Shown here: positions 17,913 through 27,580 of the stretch, in pieces | How positions within the stretch are numbered: the stretch's first letter is position 1 | Layout: the number at the start of each line of letters is the position of its first letter | Assembly (NCBI RefSeq): GCF_029026145.1 | Contig: NZ_CP119078.1 | Coordinates: 2,355,036-2,419,035 of the forward strand | DNA length: 64,000 nucleotides | Reading direction: 5' to 3' | Source of the DNA: Legionella cardiaca | GTDB taxonomy: Bacteria; Pseudomonadota; Gammaproteobacteria; Legionellales; Legionellaceae | Position numbers and translations under genes: made by a program | The notes under the pieces: generated by a model | What the model was told of the DNA's origin: nothing | Databases searched by the model: none | What the model saw: only the letters and a program-made list of their open reading frames with translations

Positions 17913-19990
17913 TGATTCAACTGCAACAGAGAAATGTCAGCAACGCTTTGCAATAACGTTTGCAGACGAGCCAAAAGTTGCAATCGATTATTCTTGATTG
18001 CCTGTTCTTCAACCATAACCATCACATGCTCAAAAAAAGCATCCACCGGCTCTCGCAATCTGGCAAGTTCCGTAAGAATGGTTTTATAGTCCGCCACGCC
18101 ATAGAGTGGTTTAACTGCCTCTTCTGTTCTACACAAATGAGTAAAGAGCGATTTTTCAGCCCCCTCTTGAAGCAGAGTTTCGTCAATAGAACGTTGGTTT
18201 GCTGCACTCTCTACCTGCTGTAATAAATTATTAACGCGTTTACAGGCAGCAGACAACACGGTTGCTTCTGGCAATAACACAAATTCAGCTAAAGCAGTAA
18301 CTCGTTTGTCAAAATCATACAGCCAATTTTCCTGGCGAGCACGAACAGCCTGGAAAAGATCGATGCTGATGTTTTGATTATGGTAATAAGATTGCATTCG
18401 TTCAATGATAAAAGGTTGTAATTCAACTATAGCTGCTTTATCACCTGGTAATTTATCACCATAGCTTGCGACTGCTTCGGCGATAAGCTCGGATAAATTA
18501 AGTCTAGCAGAGGTCGAAATTAATAAACGGGCTACAGCCAAAGCATGACGGCGCAATTTAAATGGGTCTTTCACTCCAGACGGTTTTTGTCCAATCGCAA
18601 AAATCCCCACCAAGGTATCAAGTCTATCTGCTAAGGACATTGCCAAACCCAGAGGAGAGGAAGGTAATTGATCGGCAGCAAATCGCGGCATATATTGCTC
18701 GTTCAAAGCGACTGCTACTTCTGACGTTTCACCATCATGAAGAGCATAGTAATAGCCCATTAATCCTTGTAATTCCGGAAACTCACCCACCATACCTGTC
18801 ATTAGATCACATTTAGATAATTGAGCAGCGCGGCTGGCTTGTTGCTTATCTAGATTAAGAGGAATACATAATGTTTCCATCAACTCTTGAACACGATCCG
18901 TTTTATCCCTCAAAGTACCTAATTTAGCCTGGAAAATCACTTTATCAGTTGCAGGAATATGATGACTTAAGGGTATTTTTTGATCTTGATGGAAGAAGAA
19001 TGCAGCGTCACTTAGTCTTGCACGCATTACTTTCTCATTTCCAGTCGCTACTTGTTGTGGATTGGAGCTTTTTATATTTGCCACAGTAATGAAATGCGGC
19101 AGTAATTTTCCTGATTTATCCTGCAAAGCAAAACATTTTTGATGAGATTGCATAGAAGCGATTAATGCTTCAGCGGGGACTTGTAGAAACTCCTGCTCAA
19201 AATTGGCAATTAACGCTTCGGGCCATTCGACAATTGATGTGACCTCATCCAGTAAACTTTCTGGCATGATTGCTTGCGCATCATGTTTTGCAGCAAGCTG
19301 TTTAACTTGCCTGATAATCATTTCTCGTCGAGCTGAGAAATCAGCAATTACAAATGCTTGTTGCAGCAAGGCACTATAATCTTGAGGTTTGATAATCTCA
19401 AGTGCATGAGGATGATGAAAACGATGGCCATAAGTTAATCGCCCGGTTTGTACATCTAAAATTTTACAATTAATCAATTCCTGACCTAATAACAAAACAG
19501 CCCAATGGATAGGACGCGCAAACTCTGCTTCGCCATCACCCCATCGCATGGGTTTAGCAATGGGTAAACCACTAATAGCTTGATTAATTAACCCAGGTAA
19601 TAGTTCTTTAGTTTTTGCTCCTTCACTTCGAGACTCATAAACTAACCATTCACCTTTATCCGTGGTATTAATTGCTAAATCTGCGATTGTCACACCACAA
19701 GATTTCGCAAAACCAAGTAATGCCGGGGTAGGCTGACCATCGACACCATAAGCGGCAGCCAAAGCGGGTCCTCGTCGCGATAATGTTTGTGCGGGCTGCT
19801 CTTCCTGGAGGTTTGTAATTAAAACAGCCAGTCGTCTAGGTGTAGCAAAAGAGTTAACTTCACCATAACCGATTTGTGCCTTATCTAAGGCCGTAAGAAG
19901 ATTATCAGTTAACGCTTCTGCTAAAGGCCATACTGCACCAGAAGGAAGCTCTTCACAGCCTAATTCGAATAAAAAATCATTTGCCATCAC
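17909..19990 (-). CDS. glyS: Glycyl-tRNA synthetase, beta subunit
   Basis: This is the tRNA-binding subunit of the tetrameric bacterial alpha2beta2 glycyl-tRNA synthetase. At 693 residues it is close to the E. coli subunit. The N-terminus [15 protein letters not shown] and the segment [11 protein letters not shown] are diagnostic. The HD-like core and the C-terminal anticodon-binding DALR-like region are present. Its start overlaps the glyQ end by 14 bp. GlyQS catalyses ATP-dependent charging of tRNA-Gly, and a tRNA-Gly(GCC) gene lies elsewhere in this window at 54814. Confidence 0.96.
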   Translation of the reverse strand: MMANDFLFELGCEELPSGAVWPLAEALTDNLLTALDKAQIGYGEVNSFATPRRLAVLITNLQEEQPAQTLSRRGPALAAAYGVDGQPTPALLGFAKSCGVTIADLAINTTDKGEWLVYESRSEGAKTKELLPGLINQAISGLPIAKPMRWGDGEAEFARPIHWAVLLLGQELINCKILDVQTGRLTYGHRFHHPHALEIIKPQDYSALLQQAFVIADFSARREMIIRQVKQLAAKHDAQAIMPESLLDEVTSIVEWPEALIANFEQEFLQVPAEALIASMQSHQKCFALQDKSGKLLPHFITVANIKSSNPQQVATGNEKVMRARLSDAAFFFHQDQKIPLSHHIPATDKVIFQAKLGTLRDKTDRVQELMETLCIPLNLDKQQASRAAQLSKCDLMTGMVGEFPELQGLMGYYYALHDGETSEVAVALNEQYMPRFAADQLPSSPLGLAMSLADRLDTLVGIFAIGQKPSGVKDPFKLRRHALAVARLLISTSARLNLSELIAEAVASYGDKLPGDKAAIVELQPFIIERMQSYYHNQNISIDLFQAVRARQENWLYDFDKRVTALAEFVLLPEATVLSAACKRVNNLLQQVESAANQRSIDETLLQEGAEKSLFTHLCRTEEAVKPLYGVADYKTILTELARLREPVDAFFEHVMVMVEEQAIKNNRLQLLARLQTLLQSVADISLLQLNQ

Positions 19991-20882
19991 ACACCCTTTG
20001 CATAGGAAAACCTAGCGCTTCACGCGCATCATAATAAGCTTGCGCCACCGCCCTGGATAACTGGCGTACTCGAAGAATAAATCGTTGCCGTTCTGTAACG
20101 GAAATAGCACGCCTTGCATCTAATAAATTAAATGCATGGGACGCTTTCATAACCATTTCGTAAGCGGGTAAAGGAAGATTCAAGGCAACCAATTTTTGTG
20201 CTTCTGCTTCGTAATAATCGAAATGCTTAAATAAGACATCGACATTAGCATGCTCAAAATTATAAGCCGACATTTCAACTTCATTCTGGTGAAAGACATC
20301 ACCATAAGTAACTATTCCCTGCGCTGTCTTGCTCCAGGGAAGCTCAAACAGATTATCAACTCCGAGAACAAACATGGCAATGCGTTCAAGACCATAGGTG
20401 AGTTCGCCTGTAACAGGCTTACAAACCAATCCACCCACTTGCTGGAAATAAGTAAATTGGGATACTTCCATACCATTTTGCCAAACTTCCCAACCTAATC
20501 CCCAGGCACCTAACGTTGGTGATTCCCAGTTGTCTTCAACAAAACGGATATCATCAGCAAGTGGATCCACGCCCAATGCGCGTAGAGAATCCAGATATTT
20601 TTCTTGAATATCGAGAGGCGATGGTTTTAATACCACCTGAAATTGATAATAATGTTGTACACGATTTGGATTTTCACCATACCGTCCATCTGTAGGCCGA
20701 CGAGAAGGCTGTACATAGGCCGCTGACCAGGGCTCAGGCCCTATGGCCCGTAAAAAAGTAGCTGGATGGAAAGTGCCTGCTCCAACTTCCATATCCAAGG
20801 GTTGTAGTATTACACAACCTTGGGCAGCCCAAAATTGCTGCAGAGTTAAAATAATATCTTGAAATGTGCTAGGCTTTGTCAT
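19977..20882 (-). CDS. glyQ: Glycyl-tRNA synthetase, alpha subunit
   Basis: This catalytic subunit is a class II aminoacyl-tRNA synthetase, here 301 residues. It is highly conserved: [40 protein letters not shown] and [19 protein letters not shown]. The open frame extends 18 codons further upstream, but the ATG at 20882 has GAG at the right spacing and matches the known N-terminus, so that start is chosen. It heads the glyQ-glyS-gmhB-rsmJ operon. Confidence 0.95.
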   Translation of the reverse strand: MTKPSTFQDIILTLQQFWAAQGCVILQPLDMEVGAGTFHPATFLRAIGPEPWSAAYVQPSRRPTDGRYGENPNRVQHYYQFQVVLKPSPLDIQEKYLDSLRALGVDPLADDIRFVEDNWESPTLGAWGLGWEVWQNGMEVSQFTYFQQVGGLVCKPVTGELTYGLERIAMFVLGVDNLFELPWSKTAQGIVTYGDVFHQNEVEMSAYNFEHANVDVLFKHFDYYEAEAQKLVALNLPLPAYEMVMKASHAFNLLDARRAISVTERQRFILRVRQLSRAVAQAYYDAREALGFPMQRVCDGK

Positions 20883-20982
20883 ACTTATCTCGATACTGCT
20901 GAATGCCCGATAGTAACACTCTTTTCGTTTATACATGAAGAAAATACATCGATTTTACGGGACAAAATCATGTTGTAATGTC

Positions 20983-21011
20983 GTGTCATCCCACCTACGT
21001 GGGAATAACAC
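20983..21011. repeat. REP-like palindrome (GTGTCATCCCAC...GTGGGAATAACAC)
   Basis: An imperfect inverted repeat with core ATCCCACctaCGTGGGAA, part of the dispersed palindrome family of this window. With the next element it fills much of the 351-bp gap 20883-21233 between glyQ and the DsbA-like gene. Confidence 0.5.
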
Positions 21012-21023
21012 AAATTTTAGTAA

Positions 21024-21155
21024 CCGTTCACAACCCACGTCATCCAGAGCGAAGCGAAGGATCCCCTGAATGTGGCATAGCTATTTTACCTAAAAATCAT
21101 GCCACATTCAGGGGAGCCTTCGTTGTAAACTCCTCAGGATGATGATTGTGAACGG
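21024..21155. repeat. 132-bp inverted-repeat element (MITE/REP-doublet-like)
   Basis: The outer ends are perfect 10-bp inverted repeats, CCGTTCACAA and TTGTGAACGG. The inner arms carry GGATCCCCTGAATGTGGCAT (21059-21078) and its near-complement ATGCCACATTCAGGGGAGCC, with a loop of about 20 nt. The left arm includes CAGAGCGAAGCGAAGG, a phrase common to dispersed repeats in several bacteria. There is no coding capacity. It has the shape of a non-autonomous mobile palindrome or a REP doublet; other genomic copies would confirm this. Confidence 0.6.
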
Positions 21156-21189
21156 ATATAATTTATTCAAGTTTGTTCACAATAAGCTG

Positions 21190-21219
21190 AGTCTTGGTGT
21201 GGAGTACCACACCAAGACT
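21190..21219 (-). terminator. Perfect 13-bp hairpin after the DsbA-like gene
   Basis: AGTCTTGGTGTGG-agta-CCACACCAAGACT, 14 bp beyond the minus-strand stop at 21234. The stem is strong but no T-run follows, so it may be a transcript-protecting 3' end. Confidence 0.6.
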
Positions 21220-21233
21220 ATCCAGATCCGCTC

Positions 21234-22025
21234 TTAATTGCTGGCAGCTTTCTTAATAAGTTCTTGCAATGATTCTTCACTCGCTGCGCCAGGAATAAAA
21301 GTAGGCGTAGTATCTTCTTTTAATTGTCCTGCGGGTGTTGCCGCAATAATAAAGGCAGGTGTGCCCATTAAATGCAGTTTTTCAGCAAGTTGACGATTCG
21401 CATCTAAAGCGTCAGTAACAGTTTTGCTTTCCATATCGGTTTTTAATTTTGCCATATCCAAACCGAGAGATTTTGCAGTGTTCATGACGATATCAGCATT
21501 TAATCGCTTATCCTGCTTGATTAAAGCCTCATGCATCTCTTTGTATTTACCTTGCATGGCAGCAGCCAAAGCAGCTCGCGAAGCCATGTCAGAGCTCTTA
21601 CCAAAAATGGGGAATTCTTTATAAACAACCCGCAAATTATTATTTTTCTTAATTAAGTCGCTAATTACAGAAGCCATCTTTTTGCAGTGAATACATTGAT
21701 AGTCAAAAAACTCTACCAAAGTCACATTACCTTTTGGATTACCGACAACGGTCAAACTATCATTAAATAACTGGTTTGCATTTTCTTTAATGGCTGCTTG
21801 AGCTTGTTGTTGCATTGCCTGCTGTTGCTTTTGTTGCAATGCTTGCGAAGCTTCTAATAAAACTTCTGGATTATTAACTAAATAATCATGAATTACTTTC
21901 TCTATTTCTTTTTTTTGCGCAGCAGACATCGTGTCTGAAGTATTGGATGGACTAGCAGCGATAGCAAGTGGTGCTGCCATTGCTGTAGCCAATGCGCCTG
22001 CAGTTAATAAACTTGTAAATTTCAC
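21234..22025 (-). CDS. DsbA/Com1-family periplasmic thiol-disulfide oxidoreductase
   Basis: This exported thioredoxin-fold protein has a cleavable signal peptide (MKFTSLLTAGALATAMAAP...). A Gln/Ala-rich helical stretch at residues 55-80 probably forms a dimerisation region, followed by the DsbA-like domain with active site C111-I-H-C114 in FFDYQCIHCKK. The cis-Pro is in MGTPAFI. This layout is that of Com1/DsbA2-type proteins of Legionella and Coxiella, which oxidise or isomerise disulfides in envelope and secretion proteins. The start is GTG at 22025, preceded by AAGGGGAAGG. Length 263. It is monocistronic and ends with a strong hairpin. Confidence 0.85.
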   Translation of the reverse strand: MKFTSLLTAGALATAMAAPLAIAASPSNTSDTMSAAQKKEIEKVIHDYLVNNPEVLLEASQALQQKQQQAMQQQAQAAIKENANQLFNDSLTVVGNPKGNVTLVEFFDYQCIHCKKMASVISDLIKKNNNLRVVYKEFPIFGKSSDMASRAALAAAMQGKYKEMHEALIKQDKRLNADIVMNTAKSLGLDMAKLKTDMESKTVTDALDANRQLAEKLHLMGTPAFIIAATPAGQLKEDTTPTFIPGAASEESLQELIKKAASN

Positions 22026-22187
22026 ACCCTTCCCCTTTTAGACTAAATCATCAATTAAGAAAAGTTACTTTGAGGCTACTGGCGTTTACAACAATAAAAA
22101 ATCACCCAGTAGAACCCTAAGATTTTTCGCCAACAGAAACGTAGCACCAGCTTGAATTAAATTCAACATTTATAAGTCAGCTACGGC

Positions 22188-24362
22188 TTAAAAAGCTGCA
22201 TGATCTTCAAGAATTGTTAAGTTTGCATAAGCTAAAACTAACCATTTTGGACCATGATCCGAAAATTTTACTTGTACCCGAGTGTGGGCGCCACTTCCTT
22301 CTACAGCTAATACGACACCTTGACCAAATTTGGCATGACTAACATTTTGGCCAAGTTTTAATCCCACCTCTTCTGCAGCCACTGTCGACATAGCTTTAGG
22401 AGAAAGCGGGGCTTGAAAACGAGCCTTGACTCGAACTTCATCTAATAACTCTTCAGGCAGCTCACGCAGAAAGCGAGAGCGGCGATGATATTCCTCGCGT
22501 CCATACTGTCGACGAACTTCTGCGAAAGAGAGTACTAATTTTTCCATTGCTCGAGTCATACCCACATAACAAAGTCTGCGTTCCTCTTCGAGGCGCCCCG
22601 GTTCTTCTATGCTTTGTTTACCAGGAAAGACACCTTCTTCCATGCCTACTAAGAAAACTAAAGGAAACTCTAATCCTTTTGCAGCATGGAGCGTCATAAG
22701 ATGCACAGAACGCTCATGTTCTTCAGCCTGCATTTCACCGGCCTCCAAGGAAGCATGAGCGAGAAAGGCAACCAACAGAGGCATTTCTTCTTCAATTTCC
22801 TGTTCATAACGAAACTGTTTAGCCGCATTGACTAATTCTTGTAAGTTATCCAGGCGCGATTCAGCTTTATCACCTTTGATTTTTGCAAAATGGGCATACA
22901 AACCACTGCTCTCAATGACCGTACCAATTTGCTCATCCAACTCTTGGGAAGCAGTGTGTGCTTGTAATTTCTCAATAAGTTCAATAAATTTCGTCAATGC
23001 TATGGCGGCACGTTGAGGTAACTGACCTGCCTGAAGAATAGAATGAGCTGCTTGCCATAACGAAATATCCTCTGTTTTGGCAAGATAACGCAATTCTTCA
23101 AGCGTTTTCTCGCCAATACCTCGAGTAGGAAAATTAACAATACGTTCAAATGCCGTATCATCATAAGGATTAGCAAGTAATCGCAAATAAGCCAGTGTAT
23201 CTTTTACTTCCGCACGTTCAAAGAAACGCACGCCGCCATAGATGCGATAGGCAATACCCGCACGCAATAAAGCTTCTTCAATAACACGAGACTGGGCATT
23301 GGAACGATAAAGAATAGCGACTTCATCAGCGCTACGACCATTATTAATTTCCATCATGATCCGTTCGCTTAAGAAGCGTGCTTCATCTAATTCGTTAAAT
23401 GCACTATACACAACAATTTTTTCGCCAGAATTCCCTGCAGTCCACAAATTTTTACCCATTCGCGAATTATTATTAGTAATCAGAGCATTGGCTGCATCTA
23501 AAATTGTTGAGGTAGAGCGATAATTTTGTTCCAGGCGAATAATCTGCGTATTCTTAAAATCTTGGGAAAATTGCTGAATATTCTCAATCTTTGCCCCACG
23601 CCAACCATAAATTGACTGATCATCATCACCAACAGCCATCACCGAAGTGTGTTCACCTGCTAATAAACGAATCCAAGCATACTGAATTGTATTAGTATCC
23701 TGGAACTCATCAACTAAAATCGCTTGAAACCGGTGACGATAGTGAGCCAAAATTTCAGGGTTATCGCGCAATAACTCATGCGTGCGCAACAATAACTCGG
23801 CAAAATCAATAACACCTGCCGCTTGACATGCCTGCTCGTATGCTTTGTAGATTTGAACCAAGGTTCGCGTTGGTCCATAAGGCATCACATGCACATGCGC
23901 AGGTCTTAAACCCTCGTCTTTTTGACTATTAATGAATGCTTGAGCCTGCTTCACTGGCCATTGATCTTCATCCAAATTTAAAGAAGCAATTACCCGTTTA
24001 ATAACTCTTGCCTGATCGTCGCTATCCAGAATATGAAATTGCACTGGTAACCTGGCATCCTCATAGTGACGACGTAGCAAGCGATGACATAATCCATGAA
24101 AGGTTCCCACCCATAATCCGACTAAAGGTGTCTTTAACATGGTATTAAGACGCGCTTTCATTTCCCCCGCTGCTTTATTAGTAAAAGTCACCGCCAAAAT
24201 GGCGTGGGGGGAAATTTGTTCTTGTTCTATTAACCACGCGATGCGACTAACCAGCACCCTGGTTTTACCACTGCCGGCTCCGGCTAAAACCAAGGTATTT
24301 CCAACAGGCGCTGTAACTGCTTCGCGTTGTTTTTCGTTTAACTCTTGGAGGAATGCCGTCAT
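22188..24362 (-). CDS. uvrD: DNA helicase II (3'-5' SF1 helicase)
   Basis: This helicase unwinds DNA in nucleotide-excision and mismatch repair. At 724 residues it matches UvrD. Walker A is LAGAGSGKTRVLV near residue 28. Motif II is LVDEFQDTN, motif III is GDDDQSIYGWRGA, motif IV is EQNYRST and motif VI is YVGMTRAMEKL. The C-terminal Tudor-like domain starts at HAKFGQGVVL and separates it from Rep. No strong ribosome site precedes the ATG at 24362. It stands alone on the minus strand. Confidence 0.94.
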   Translation of the reverse strand: MTAFLQELNEKQREAVTAPVGNTLVLAGAGSGKTRVLVSRIAWLIEQEQISPHAILAVTFTNKAAGEMKARLNTMLKTPLVGLWVGTFHGLCHRLLRRHYEDARLPVQFHILDSDDQARVIKRVIASLNLDEDQWPVKQAQAFINSQKDEGLRPAHVHVMPYGPTRTLVQIYKAYEQACQAAGVIDFAELLLRTHELLRDNPEILAHYRHRFQAILVDEFQDTNTIQYAWIRLLAGEHTSVMAVGDDDQSIYGWRGAKIENIQQFSQDFKNTQIIRLEQNYRSTSTILDAANALITNNNSRMGKNLWTAGNSGEKIVVYSAFNELDEARFLSERIMMEINNGRSADEVAILYRSNAQSRVIEEALLRAGIAYRIYGGVRFFERAEVKDTLAYLRLLANPYDDTAFERIVNFPTRGIGEKTLEELRYLAKTEDISLWQAAHSILQAGQLPQRAAIALTKFIELIEKLQAHTASQELDEQIGTVIESSGLYAHFAKIKGDKAESRLDNLQELVNAAKQFRYEQEIEEEMPLLVAFLAHASLEAGEMQAEEHERSVHLMTLHAAKGLEFPLVFLVGMEEGVFPGKQSIEEPGRLEEERRLCYVGMTRAMEKLVLSFAEVRRQYGREEYHRRSRFLRELPEELLDEVRVKARFQAPLSPKAMSTVAAEEVGLKLGQNVSHAKFGQGVVLAVEGSGAHTRVQVKFSDHGPKWLVLAYANLTILEDHAAF

Positions 24363-24516
24363 GTCTTAAAACCCAACTAAAATATAATTAAAGCTCATTA
24401 TCTTAAATTTAGCAGTCAAAGACAAAAACTTTGAATGCTTAATCGTTAATAGGAATTTTAAGCTAAAAATAAAAATGTACTCCATAATTACCGATTTCTT
24501 ATTTAAAGGAGCGACC

Positions 24517-25203
24517 ATGCCTAATTATCGCTATGTTTCTCAAGGAGAATTCTATATTACCACCGACTCAGAAACGACGCTGGTTACAAGCGGCATGACT
24601 GAGTGTATTGCCTTTGCCTTTATTGACAAAGAAAATCCTTCTTTACGGTTATTAGCTCATTTGGATGGCCAGATTCTAGCTACCCCACAGGTTGCCCTAG
24701 CCAACATTAGCCATCTGAAAACTGCCTTTCAGGAGAAAACAGGATCACTTGACTTTGAAGTTCATCTCTTAGGCGGGCAACTGAATCGCCATAATTATCG
24801 CATGCTAATCCCTGCCTTAGAAAAATTGAATCTTACTATGACCGAATGTGTTGATATCACAAAATTTTGTAGCACTCTCAATGTCCACAGAAGCAGATTT
24901 ACTCAATTCTCACCAATGACTGTGAATGCAACGTTTATTTGTAAAGCGTCCCTAACTCCTGAATTAATCTCTTTCAATAAAAATCATTTTTCTCCTCCCT
25001 TGTCAGAGGACGAATTAATTAATGGTGATGGATTAGAGCAAGCAGGAGAGAAAGATGAATACCTGCGGTTTCTACAAGTCAATGAGGCGATATTATCAAA
25101 TGATCTTGCCGCTTCTCAGAGTATTCGAACTAGCGCTGATACAAGGTGGGTTAAAGAATATGAAGAAAGTCATCAAATAACTTCAGATAAAAAATATGAA
25201 TAG
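24517..25203 (+). CDS. CheD-like putative cysteine deamidase, effector candidate
   Basis: The ATG at 24517 follows AAAGGAG at ideal spacing and gives 228 residues; the frame opens earlier, at 24475. The first 110 residues resemble the CheD chemoreceptor glutamine deamidase fold. Thr24 and Cys30 lie in TSGMTEC, the same T-x5-C spacing as TLGLGSC in CheD. His48 follows in LLAHLDG, and a GG-x-x-N segment (LLGGQLNRHN) sits where CheD has its conserved GG. CheD uses Thr, Cys and His to deamidate Gln. The C-terminal ~115 residues are unrelated. No chemotaxis gene is nearby, so deamidation of some other protein is possible. The fold assignment is a motif-level inference. Confidence 0.55.
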   Translation: MPNYRYVSQGEFYITTDSETTLVTSGMTECIAFAFIDKENPSLRLLAHLDGQILATPQVALANISHLKTAFQEKTGSLDFEVHLLGGQLNRHNYRMLIPALEKLNLTMTECVDITKFCSTLNVHRSRFTQFSPMTVNATFICKASLTPELISFNKNHFSPPLSEDELINGDGLEQAGEKDEYLRFLQVNEAILSNDLAASQSIRTSADTRWVKEYEESHQITSDKKYE

Positions 25204-25303
25204 TAGTTAAATAATAATAATTTTATTTATCACCGTCTTGAAAAGCCTGCTTTTCATATTGCGGTTGACAGTATAAGATTAATTAAAAAAATCGAGCATT
25301 TTT

Positions 25304-26263
25304 ATGCATTCTCTCTACCCCAGTATTAAGCCGTTTAAGCGTCACGAGTTACCGGTTAGCAAGCCGCACGTTCTTTACATTGAAGAAATAGGTAATCCAA
25401 AGGGAAAACCTGTTGTAGTTTTGCATGCGGGGCCTGGTGCTTGTAGTAATGCTCATCTGCGTCGTTTTTTTGATCCAGAGGTTTATCGCATTATCATTTT
25501 TGATCAGCGCGGTTGTGGCTACTCAACTCCTCATACAGAACTTCGTCACAATACAACCCAAGACCTGCTTGATGATATCGATACGATTCGCGACTATTTA
25601 GGTATCACGCGTTTTATACTATTCGGGGGCGGTTGGGGGGCTCTTTTAGCACTACTGTATGCACAACAGTTTCCACACCAAATCGGTACCCTTTTACTGT
25701 ATCAAATTTTCTTAGGCAGACAAAAAGACATTGATTGGTTCTACCACAAAGGCGCCAATCTTGTGTTTCCAGATTACTGGCAAGACTTTATTAGTATTGT
25801 CCCTGAAAATGAGCAAAACAATTTGCCTCGCTATTATGCGCAGGCTTTACAAGGAGATAATGAATTAGCGCGTATGGCTGCTGCCAAGCATTGGGCGTTA
25901 TGGCAAGCACGTTGTAGTAGTTTACATCCCCATTTAAGTGTCATTGATCAGTATAGCCTCCCCCATTTTGCCTTGGCATTAGCAACACTGGAATCCCATT
26001 ACATTAGTCATCATTATTTTATTGAAGAAAATCAGGTACTTAATAATATCCACAAGATAAGGCATTTGCCTACTTACCTCATTCATGGCCGTTACGACAT
26101 GATTTGCCCGCTTGCAGGCGCTTGGGATCTTTACCAGATGTTACCTGCCTCAAATCTTAACATTGTACGTGATGCAGGTCATTCAGAACGCGAAGCAGGA
26201 TTCATTGATGCATTAATTACCGTAACCAAAGAAGTTGCTCATCAGGATTTGGATGTATGTTGA
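25304..26263 (+). CDS. Proline iminopeptidase homologue lacking the catalytic serine
   Basis: This alpha/beta hydrolase is clearly of the prolyl aminopeptidase (Pip) family: oxyanion region HAGPGAC, FDQRGCGYSTPH, HGRYDMICPLAGAW with the catalytic Asp, and DAGHSERE with the catalytic His. Length 319 is typical. The nucleophile elbow, GGSWG in the family, is GGGWG here. Residue 110 is Gly, encoded GGT at 25631-25633, one base from AGT (Ser). HGGPGGG is also changed to HAGPGAC. The frame is intact, so it is probably a folded protein without Pip activity. Its stop overlaps the dtd start by seven bases. Confidence 0.85.
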   Translation: MHSLYPSIKPFKRHELPVSKPHVLYIEEIGNPKGKPVVVLHAGPGACSNAHLRRFFDPEVYRIIIFDQRGCGYSTPHTELRHNTTQDLLDDIDTIRDYLGITRFILFGGGWGALLALLYAQQFPHQIGTLLLYQIFLGRQKDIDWFYHKGANLVFPDYWQDFISIVPENEQNNLPRYYAQALQGDNELARMAAAKHWALWQARCSSLHPHLSVIDQYSLPHFALALATLESHYISHHYFIEENQVLNNIHKIRHLPTYLIHGRYDMICPLAGAWDLYQMLPASNLNIVRDAGHSEREAGFIDALITVTKEVAHQDLDVC

Positions 26264-26694
26264 CCGTTATACAGCGTGTTCGTGAAGCCCATGTAAGCAT
26301 CAATAACGAGATTGTAGGCGCTATTTCCCAAGGATTATTAATTCTTTGTGGTTTTGAGATTGATGACAATCAGCAAACTTTAAAGCGTATGTTAGAACGC
26401 GCTTTAAATTATCGCATTTTCAGTGATAACCAAGATAAAATGAATCTCAGCTTAAAAGATGTGCAGGGTGGTTTATTACTCGTGCCACAGTTTACACTGG
26501 TCGCCGATACTAAAAAAGGGTTACGTCCAAGTTTTTCTTCAGCAGCACCACCTGCATCTGGACAAGCCCTATTTGCAGAACTTCTGGAACTCGCCCATGA
26601 TAATTATCCTCATGTTGCCAGTGGGCAATTTGGCGCAGACATGCAAGTTCATCTTTGTAATGATGGCCCAGTAACCTTTATTCTTAAGTTCTAA
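26257..26694 (+). CDS. dtd: D-aminoacyl-tRNA deacylase
   Basis: This enzyme removes D-amino acids (and Gly from tRNA-Ala) mischarged onto tRNA. At 145 residues it is full length. The N-terminus MLTVIQRVREAHVSI is typical, with the family's SQFTL-type motif seen as VPQFTLVAD and the cross-subunit GPVTF motif at the C-terminus as NDGPVTFIL. The start overlaps the end of the Pip homologue, implying coupled translation. Confidence 0.95.
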   Translation: MLTVIQRVREAHVSINNEIVGAISQGLLILCGFEIDDNQQTLKRMLERALNYRIFSDNQDKMNLSLKDVQGGLLLVPQFTLVADTKKGLRPSFSSAAPPASGQALFAELLELAHDNYPHVASGQFGADMQVHLCNDGPVTFILKF

Positions 26695-26776
26695 ACGCTG
26701 TTAGTAAATGCAGTTTGCAATACACTTAAACTGGTGTAACATCAATTCATGCAGTATATCAAATATTAGAAGAATC

Positions 26777-27565
26777 ATGCGTTTAATTGTAAATCTTACG
26801 ACCTTAATCAGCACCTTGATGCTTTCTGCATGCATGACTAAAGGTTCTAACCCGGCCGATCCTTACGAACGCCTTAATCGTAAGGTATACAATTTTAATA
26901 TGGCCGTAGATGCTACCCTTCTAAAACCTACTGCAAAATTTTATAAAGTGATAGTTCCGCCACCCGTACGTAGTGGGATTAACAATGCCTACAATAATGT
27001 CGCGATGTTGCCTACAGTTGCTAATGATTTATTACAAGCAGAATGGCGCTATGCTATTAAAGACAGTTGGCGTTTTATGATTAATTCGACCTTTGGTATT
27101 GCTGGAATTTTTGATGTAGCCGATAAACACTTTGGCCTTCCCCCTCATTACAATGATATGGGACTAACCTTTGCTAAATGGGGAGATAAAAAATCGCCCT
27201 ATATTGTGATTCCACTCTTAGGACCTAGTACTATCCGCGACGGCATGGGAATGGTTTTTGATTATACTTTATTAAGCCCTTACGCTTACATTAATAATGA
27301 CGCCATTGTTTGGGGTCTTGCTGGCTTAAGGTATGTAGATTTACGTTCACAAATGTTTGAATCGGAAGCTTTAATGGGTGAAGCTTTGGATAAATATGCA
27401 TTTATGCGCGATGCCTATTTGCAACATCGCCATTTCCGCATCACTGGAGAGCAGCAAGAAACAGGCGATCTCTATGTTGACGAGGATGGTCATGAAGATT
27501 TTGGTGATTACGTTGATGATGATGAAGGTGATGATGATTCTGTCCCCACCAAAAAATCTCAATAG
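26777..27565 (+). CDS. mlaA: MlaA (VacJ) outer-membrane lipoprotein
   Basis: This is the outer-membrane component of the Mla system, which removes mislocalised phospholipids from the outer leaflet. The ATG at 26777 gives a lipoprotein signal peptide with lipobox LSAC; the frame is open 23 codons further upstream, but that stretch is not signal-like. The mature part begins DPYERLNRKVYNFN and contains INNAYNNV and PLLGPSTIRDGMG, all diagnostic. The last 30 residues are an unusual Asp/Glu-rich tail (DEDGHEDFGDYVDDDEGDDD). It has 262 residues. No other mla genes are in the window. Confidence 0.93.
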   Translation: MRLIVNLTTLISTLMLSACMTKGSNPADPYERLNRKVYNFNMAVDATLLKPTAKFYKVIVPPPVRSGINNAYNNVAMLPTVANDLLQAEWRYAIKDSWRFMINSTFGIAGIFDVADKHFGLPPHYNDMGLTFAKWGDKKSPYIVIPLLGPSTIRDGMGMVFDYTLLSPYAYINNDAIVWGLAGLRYVDLRSQMFESEALMGEALDKYAFMRDAYLQHRHFRITGEQQETGDLYVDEDGHEDFGDYVDDDEGDDDSVPTKKSQ

Positions 27566-27580
27566 TGGGCATTTGTAACA

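Noticed and set aside
18562-18816. 84-residue plus-strand ORF inside glyS
   Set aside because: It is in the opposite frame of a highly conserved synthetase gene, with no independent support; other such opposite-strand ORFs are rejected for the same reason.
24430-24475. Possible PmrA box upstream of the CheD-like gene
   Set aside because: Two TTAA half-sites occur, but the spacing is one base too long and there is no -10 at the usual distance.
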